Of a stretch of 64,000 nt of DNA, positions 58,526 through 64,000 are shown piece by piece (the first letter of the stretch is position 1; each line of letters begins with the position of its first letter). This DNA is from Corallium rubrum (taxonomy: Eukaryota; Cnidaria; Anthozoa; Scleralcyonacea; Coralliidae), in the NCBI GenBank assembly GCA_964035015.1, contig OZ036013.1:9504366-9568365 (forward strand), given 5' to 3'. The notes beneath the pieces were generated by a model that did no database searches, was not told where the DNA came from, and worked only from the letters and a program-made list of their open reading frames with translations. Made by a program: the position numbers and the translations under genes.

Positions 58526-58633
58526 GTTAATTTCAAGGAGTCAGTCTAACTCCAAAAGGAGCCACTCTGAACCTAATTTAGGTTCAGAATAACTCCCCCC
58601 GGTGTCAAACTAACTCCCCGAAATCAACAGTGT
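58526..58633. mobile_element. Short MITE in LINE 3' UTR
   Basis: About 108 bp with inverted ends acactgttaatttc / gaaatcaacagtgt and an inner cctaatttagg palindrome, inserted among repeated ctaatagtaat units. Confidence 0.55.
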
Positions 58634-58686
58634 AATAGTAATTATCTAATAGTAGTTATCTAATAGTAATGTATTTACAGGTACAT

Positions 58687-60531
58687 CTATTTACATTTAC
58701 TATCTATGTGAGTAGCGATTTTCTTTCGAAAGGAAGAAAGAGATTTGCTTTCCCTAATTTCTTTTGGAACCGAATTCCAGAGGTATGCTTCGTCGTACAT
58801 GAAACTTTTTTTCATATTGTTAGTACGAGGTTTTGGTAAAGAAAGACTACTGGAAATGTCGCGAAGATTATAATTTGTCATCTCACCTTTATATGTGAAA
58901 AGATTAGTGAGTGACTCAGGACCCATTTTGTTTAATAATTTGTACATCATTTTTGCTTTAGCTTTCTTCCTTTCTGTTTTAAGTGTCTTCCAGCCCAGTG
59001 CTTGTAAAGCAACGGAATAATCTATGTCATTGCTCATATTCATAATAATTCGAGCAGCTCTATTTTGGAGTTTTTGGAGTCGTTTTGATTGTGTTTCACC
59101 AAACACATCCCATACTTCACAGCAGTAATCAAAGTATGGGCGAACAATAGCATTATAAACAGCAAGAAGTGTTTGCTTATTAGCAAATTCTTTTAAACGT
59201 CGAAGAGCCGAAATTCCTGCTGTTATTTTCTTGCAAATGTTTTCAGTATTACTCTTCCAAGACAAATGCTGGTCAACTGTCACTCCAAGAGTTTTACATT
59301 CATAAACTTGTTTAACCGGTTTATTTTCAATCTCAATATTTGGTTGTAAACTTTTTATCATTTGTTTTGAACCAATTAACATAAATTCAGACTTCGCTAC
59401 ATTTAGGCTAAGTTTGTTAGCAATTAACCATTTTCTAAGGTTTTCCAAATCAGAATTCACTGCAGCTTCAAGATGAGTTATAGAGTCTCCAGAAGCTGTT
59501 AGGTTTGTGTCGTCAGCAAACAATCGCGGTTTTGTTTCATACAGACATTGAGGTAAATCATTAATATATAATAGAAAGAATAGTGGCCCTAAAATAGAGC
59601 CTTGTGGTACTCCACATTTAATCAATTTCTCTGATGAAGTAGATCCTTTTATTTGGCATTTTTGACTTCGATTTGAGAGATAAGATTTGAGAAATGATAC
59701 AGCTTGTCCTTTTACCCCATAAAGCTCCAATTTCCTCAATAGAATTTGATGATCAACAGTATCAAATGCTTTTTTTAAGTCAATTAAGACTACTAGATTA
59801 AACATTTTCCTGTCTAAATTAACATACCAATCATTAGTACAGTCCAGTAATGCTGTAGCTGTAGAGTGAGATTTTCGAAACCCAAATTGACAATCACTTA
59901 GAATTCCAAATTTGGTTAGATAGTTATACAGTTGATCATACAGAATTCGCTCCATAATTTTGCTAATGGCCGGCAAAACTGAAATTGGTCTGTAATTTCC
60001 TGCCACATTTCGTTGACCATTTTTGTAAAGAGGCATGATTACTCTAGCCATTTTCCATTCATCAGGGAAAGAGGATAGAGCAACTGCCTGATTAAAAATA
60101 TGTGTCAGTGAATCTGAGATGGCAGGTGCAGCTATTTTAATAATTTTACAAGAAATTTTATCAACGCCAGTGGCTTTATTGCTAGAAAGACCATTCAGGA
60201 GATGGTAGACATGACTGATGGTAACCGGCTGAAATGCAGCGAACTCTGATTTGGAATTCTTGACATACGTTTCAAAGTTGTTATTTGAAGTCTCAATTTT
60301 GCTAGCTAAATCAGGGCCAATATTGGAAAAATACTCATTAAAGCCCTCTGCAACATCTTTGGGATTTGTTAAACTATTTTCACCTAGTTTTAGCTCATTC
60401 ACCACTGTTGGTTTGTTTTGCCTACCTAATAAATTGTTTATAGTTTTCCAAGCCTCTTTAGGATCGCATTTTTGACCAGCAATTTTCATGGAATAATAAT
60501 CTTTTTTGGCATTTCTTAGTTCTATATTCAC
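58687..60531 (-). CDS. LINE ORF2 reverse transcriptase domain (CR1/L2 group)
   Basis: The frame covers the whole RT. Motifs: NYRPISVLPAISKIMERI, FGFRKSHST, LIDLKKAFDTVDH, GVPQGSILGPLFFLLYINDLP, catalytic FADDTNL, LNVAKSEFM and LGVTVDQHLSW. The usual C-terminal region follows (QKLQNRAARII, LWNSVPKEIRESKS). RT copies the LINE RNA at a nicked target. The frame is cut from the upstream endonuclease by two frameshifts near 60555 and 60600, so its first Met is not the natural start. Confidence 0.9.
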   Translation of the reverse strand: MNIELRNAKKDYYSMKIAGQKCDPKEAWKTINNLLGRQNKPTVVNELKLGENSLTNPKDVAEGFNEYFSNIGPDLASKIETSNNNFETYVKNSKSEFAAFQPVTISHVYHLLNGLSSNKATGVDKISCKIIKIAAPAISDSLTHIFNQAVALSSFPDEWKMARVIMPLYKNGQRNVAGNYRPISVLPAISKIMERILYDQLYNYLTKFGILSDCQFGFRKSHSTATALLDCTNDWYVNLDRKMFNLVVLIDLKKAFDTVDHQILLRKLELYGVKGQAVSFLKSYLSNRSQKCQIKGSTSSEKLIKCGVPQGSILGPLFFLLYINDLPQCLYETKPRLFADDTNLTASGDSITHLEAAVNSDLENLRKWLIANKLSLNVAKSEFMLIGSKQMIKSLQPNIEIENKPVKQVYECKTLGVTVDQHLSWKSNTENICKKITAGISALRRLKEFANKQTLLAVYNAIVRPYFDYCCEVWDVFGETQSKRLQKLQNRAARIIMNMSNDIDYSVALQALGWKTLKTERKKAKAKMMYKLLNKMGPESLTNLFTYKGEMTNYNLRDISSSLSLPKPRTNNMKKSFMYDEAYLWNSVPKEIRESKSLSSFRKKIATHIDSKCK

Positions 60532-60568
60532 TTTATTTCTAGTTGTTTATAATTTAACCAATCATTTT

Positions 60569-61336
60569 CTAGGTTTGTAATAATGGCTTTTCTTTTAATT
60601 TGTCCCTTGTATTTATAAGTTCCTTTATAGCACTTGTAATCCAAGGATTTTTTTTTGCCCTAATCCTTTTGTGTTGAAGTGGTGCATGTTTATCTAGAAC
60701 CTCTAAAAATAATTGCTTCCAAATTTCCCACTTTGTATTTGGATTTTCAGCAAAAAAATACACATTTTCCCAGTGTTGTTGCTTCAGATCCTCAATAAAT
60801 TTTTTATCAAATTTTTTCATATTTCTAATCTCAACAGTGTTTTCTTGTTTTTTAATAACAGAAATTAGATCACCAAGAATATACATTTCTTTATTTTCAT
60901 CATCAATGGCTTTGATTAATTTTTCCAAATGATCAAAGAATTCAGATGATGCATTGGGTGGTCTATAAACTGTTGTAACAATGAATGGTCTGCTATGAGG
61001 TTTTATTATTTCTATACAAACAGCCTCTAGTTCAGTCGAAACAAGATCAAACCTTATTTTGTGATTGATGGAGTTACGTAAATAAATACAAACTCCACCC
61101 CCATTTCTTGACCGGTCCTTCCTAATAATATCGTAACCATCTATGTGGATCAAGTTATCGTTTATACTTGAATCTAGTCTGGTCTCATTAAACGCTATCA
61201 AATCAATGTTTTTGTTTGACATAGAATAACGAATTTCATCAATTTTTTTGGGCAAACTAACAATGTTTAGAAAAGCCATTTTAAAACCTTTCTTTTTAGA
61301 AACAGATTGAAGTGCTGTGAAAAAATCGCCACTCAC
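60569..61336 (-). pseudogene. LINE ORF2 APE-type endonuclease, internally deleted
   Basis: Contains MAFLNIVSLPKKIDEIR, the catalytic glutamate block DLIAFNETRLD, RNGGGVCIYLR, VYRPPN and the GDL of the GDxN motif. After GDL the frame jumps straight to a region normally downstream (KKFIEDLKQQHWENV), so the part with the SDH active-site motif is missing. The ending IKELINTRDKLKEK normally leads into the RT but is frameshifted near 60600. Confidence 0.8.
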
Positions 61337-61361
61337 ATTGCTACATCATTTACCGATATTT

Positions 61362-61883
61362 CTATTTCATTACTTTGTTTACATACTCCAGATACATTGT
61401 CCAGTCTCTCCTCTGATGTCCATGAGCTGCACGAAAAAAATGTTCATTGTTCTTAGCAGGTACTGACTCTACTCTATCTGATTTTAGGTAAGTGCAGAAA
61501 GCACTCCCTAAAACCCTGTCTCCATTTCGATTTAAATGTAAATTTGACCTGTTTAATATTAATGACTGACCTATGCAATCATTATCAATAAATGTGATAC
61601 TATGACTGAAACATAAATCATGTAATAAACTATTATATCGGTTGATCTTACTTGTTTGGACTTTACCATCATACCTTCTCACCACGCTGGATAATGCGAT
61701 TTTCTTGGCGTGAGGTTTTATATCATCGATCAATCTTTCCATTTCCTTCGCAACTTCTGGTTGTTTATGTACCAGGTCATTAGTGCCAACATGAACAACC
61801 ACAGAGTCATAATCTTGTTCTTTGCACCAATCACTTTGTATTTTTTGTTTCAGTTGATCCACAGTTGCACCACTGTCTGTAAT
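61362..61883 (-). pseudogene. LINE ORF1 SGNH/esterase domain, C-terminal part
   Basis: Contains SGATVDQLKQKI, VVVHVGTNDL (block with the catalytic Asn), SSVVRRYD and RSNLHLNRNGDRVL (the catalytic His block), then ends KVMK. This is the esterase-type ORF1 known from CR1-like LINEs. Its N-terminal part, with the catalytic Ser, is separated by the 2-kb insertion and continues at 63881-64000. Confidence 0.8.
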
Positions 61884-63880
61884 CAGGGGCGGATCTAGGA
61901 ATTTTGATACCTTAGTCAAAGTTGCTGTGGACCCATATTTCTATGGGGGTCCGGGGGCATGCCCCCCCCCCCCCGAAAAAATTTTGAAATTTGGATCTCT
62001 GAAATGGCATTTCCTGCATTCTGACAGCACAGTTGAGCAAAATTTTAAATGTTTTAAAACATGTTTTTAATGGACATTTTATCATTTTCAAGACACATTT
62101 TATCTAAATTGACTTTGATATTTTCTTGCCTTAGAAACCTTGTGATAGTTTGCAAGTGTGTAAGGCTAAGTTTTTCCAGGAATGAGGGTGAGGAAATCCA
62201 ATAAACAGTAGAGAGATATGTGGTCACATTCTAATATAAAAAAGTTGGCTGTTTCGCTCTATGTCAAAGTTCATCAGTATGCCTAGGAAACACCAGTTAC
62301 ATTGTTTCCGCAGTCAGTGAATCCAACATGGACAGCCTGACCAACACGCAAGTGAAGGTCTAGCTGAATTTAACATTCTGCATAACCCAGAGCAAGCCCC
62401 ACCTACCCAGAGCTGTCTGGCTTTCAAATGCCTGATACTTGCCTTTTAAACCTCAACCCAAGCAGACAATGTCTGGTTAGTAGGAGTCAGAAGCTTTTGT
62501 TAATGACCATAATGGACATTACATGGACATAGACATAGAGGAGCTCAACTCTCTACATCATCCCGATCATTCTAATCCCCATCTAATATTCCACTACTCA
62601 TCCCCCTACTATCCCATGTTACTATGAGCTGTCTGGTTTTCAGGCACCAGCAACCCAAGTTCAATTCCTGTCCAATGCAATTATCAGATTAAAATTTCAT
62701 AATAGCCACATGTGAGAAGAATGCTTACTTGATGTATAACGATTATACATGGAAATTTGTAGAAATGTTAGATATTTATTGCTTAGCTTTTGATCTGTTT
62801 CCCCAGGCCCAAACCTTATTACTTATATGTTTAAAAGTTATATGTTATTACTTACAATACTGTATGTTATATATTAGACAATTAACTGACTTGTAATATG
62901 AACTGACGACGAATGTATTATGTAAACTACTGTGGAAAGGCAATCTGTCTCTGCATCATGATTATGATATACTAGTGAGTATCTAGAATTGAAACACTAA
63001 GTAGTGTTTTAGTATTTATACATGAAGCATTTAATAGCATTGGTTTATACCAGTGTGCTCAAGTGCTCAACGCAGATTATGCTAATATGGAACGGATATC
63101 AACAAAGATGACAAAAGAATAACATCGATATTGAATCCATATTGATGAACTACTGTACCTATAAGCTTACCTTAGAGCGACATATGGCTTACTCTAGCTT
63201 GTCTGCCTTCATGTGTTGGGTCTTCTTTCCATCCTTGTATAAGGATTTAACACTAAACTTTGCATGAAGCTTCCGATCCGAGAGGATAGCACAAGCTTCG
63301 ATTTTCGAAGACAAATCGCAATAGATTTGTCACAATAACTCATCGTTATTACTCTTCAGAGCCCTCTGCACACGTTCTAAGACGTTTGTCGAAGCCATGA
63401 CATCAAAGCCCGCGTGTAATCTCTGTTCATGCTGCAAGATGCAGCTTCATGCGGCGGATTGCGGCCAAGATTTAGTTTCTAGCCAATCAAAATCTAGCTT
63501 GCGTTAAAAATATTTACTTCCGACGTAATTGCATTTACTTCCGACGTAATTCCATTGGCTTTGACCAATCAGCGCTCGTGATTCCGACGTATTTCGGCCA
63601 TTTTGACGTGGATAAACGTGCCGGTCGGTGACCACTTCCCGTCATAGTTACCTCTTATACGGTTCTAGTACCGATGGCGGCCACAGGTCGCCACAGAATA
63701 ACTTGCGCGGTGTCTGACGAGGGCTCTAGAAATTATGAAATTATTCTCCAGCAAAGAATAAACTGTATCTTGCTAAATACGTTAAAAATTGGAAAATCAG
63801 AAGAAAACCTTCAATTTTACCATCTCAGATTTTTTACCTTAGTTGCTTGACGTGTTTGACGTATATTAAATCCGCCCCTG
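61884..63880. mobile_element. 2-kb DNA element with caggggcggat ends, inserted in LINE ORF1
   Basis: Left end caggggcggatc and right end atccgcccctg (63871-63880) are inverted copies. Removing it rejoins the two halves of the SGNH domain. Flanking gtaa (61879-61882 and 63881-63884) may be the target duplication but is short and uncertain. No transposase recognised. A left-end relative lies at 32574. Confidence 0.75.
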
Positions 63881-64000
63881 GTAAGAGTGGCAAACCGCCT
63901 TTCCTCGTGCTGCCCTTTCGACTTTTTGGTTGTCAATATGTTTGACCATTGAGTCACCTATGACAAGTACTTTTTTTGTTTGGTTGGGTTTGATGTTGTT
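63881..64000 (-). pseudogene. LINE ORF1 SGNH/esterase, N-terminal part (runs off window)
   Basis: Minus strand reads KKVLVIGDSMVKHID, with GDS as the nucleophile block of SGNH hydrolases, then VERAARGKAVCHSY before the insertion. The beginning of ORF1 lies beyond 64000. Confidence 0.75.

Overview
This is eukaryotic, AT-rich, intron- and transposon-laden DNA, most likely from a cnidarian (anthozoan-like). That guess rests on a secreted apple/PAN-EGF-fibrinogen gene with small phase-matched exons, many TTAA-targeted and foldback DNA elements, Penelope-like retroelements with hammerhead ribozyme motifs, a Helitron and a CR1/L2-type LINE with an esterase ORF1. No bacterial-type operons, rRNA genes or CRISPR arrays are visible.

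Host genes. One complete gene can be assembled on the + strand from six exons whose intron phases all agree: signal peptide 28951-29092, PAN/apple 29906-30123, linker 30474-30528, calcium-binding EGF 39158-39274, fibrinogen N-half 41446-41829 and fibrinogen C-half 44951-45210 (391 codons plus stop). A diverged second copy of only the EGF and first fibrinogen exons lies at 273-389 and 1357-1740. Its last exon is not found before the next gene starts, so it looks like a truncated paralogue whose 5' part lies outside the window.

Region by region: 1-2740 truncated paralogue with pentanucleotide satellite and a TTAA element; 2741 to about 8290 Helitron (Rep with one intron, PIF1 helicase, several lesions); 8.3-16.3 kb gene-free DNA holding a hAT element with 8-bp target duplication, inverted-repeat elements and a diverged tandem duplication; 16330-28789 a Maverick/Polinton-type element with 6-bp target duplication that has become a mirror-image structure carrying only a packaging-ATPase gene, a small ORF and a cysteine-rich gene, itself hit by a TTAA transposon and a head-to-head pair of Penelope-like elements; 28.9-45.2 kb the apple-EGF-fibrinogen gene, whose long third intron (30529-39157) is full of repeats; 45.2-54 kb repeats, a second inverted Penelope pair, a tRNA-Ala-like sequence and a CGAA array; 54081-58351 a 4.27-kb pure GATA array; 58352-64000 a minus-strand CR1/L2-type LINE, split by a 2-kb DNA element, whose 3' end runs directly into the GATA array.

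The window is best read as one functional-looking host gene in a stack of nested mobile elements. The most unusual object is the palindromic mini-Polinton, inserted about 155 bp upstream of the start codon of the host gene. All identifications are from reading the sequence; no database search was made.
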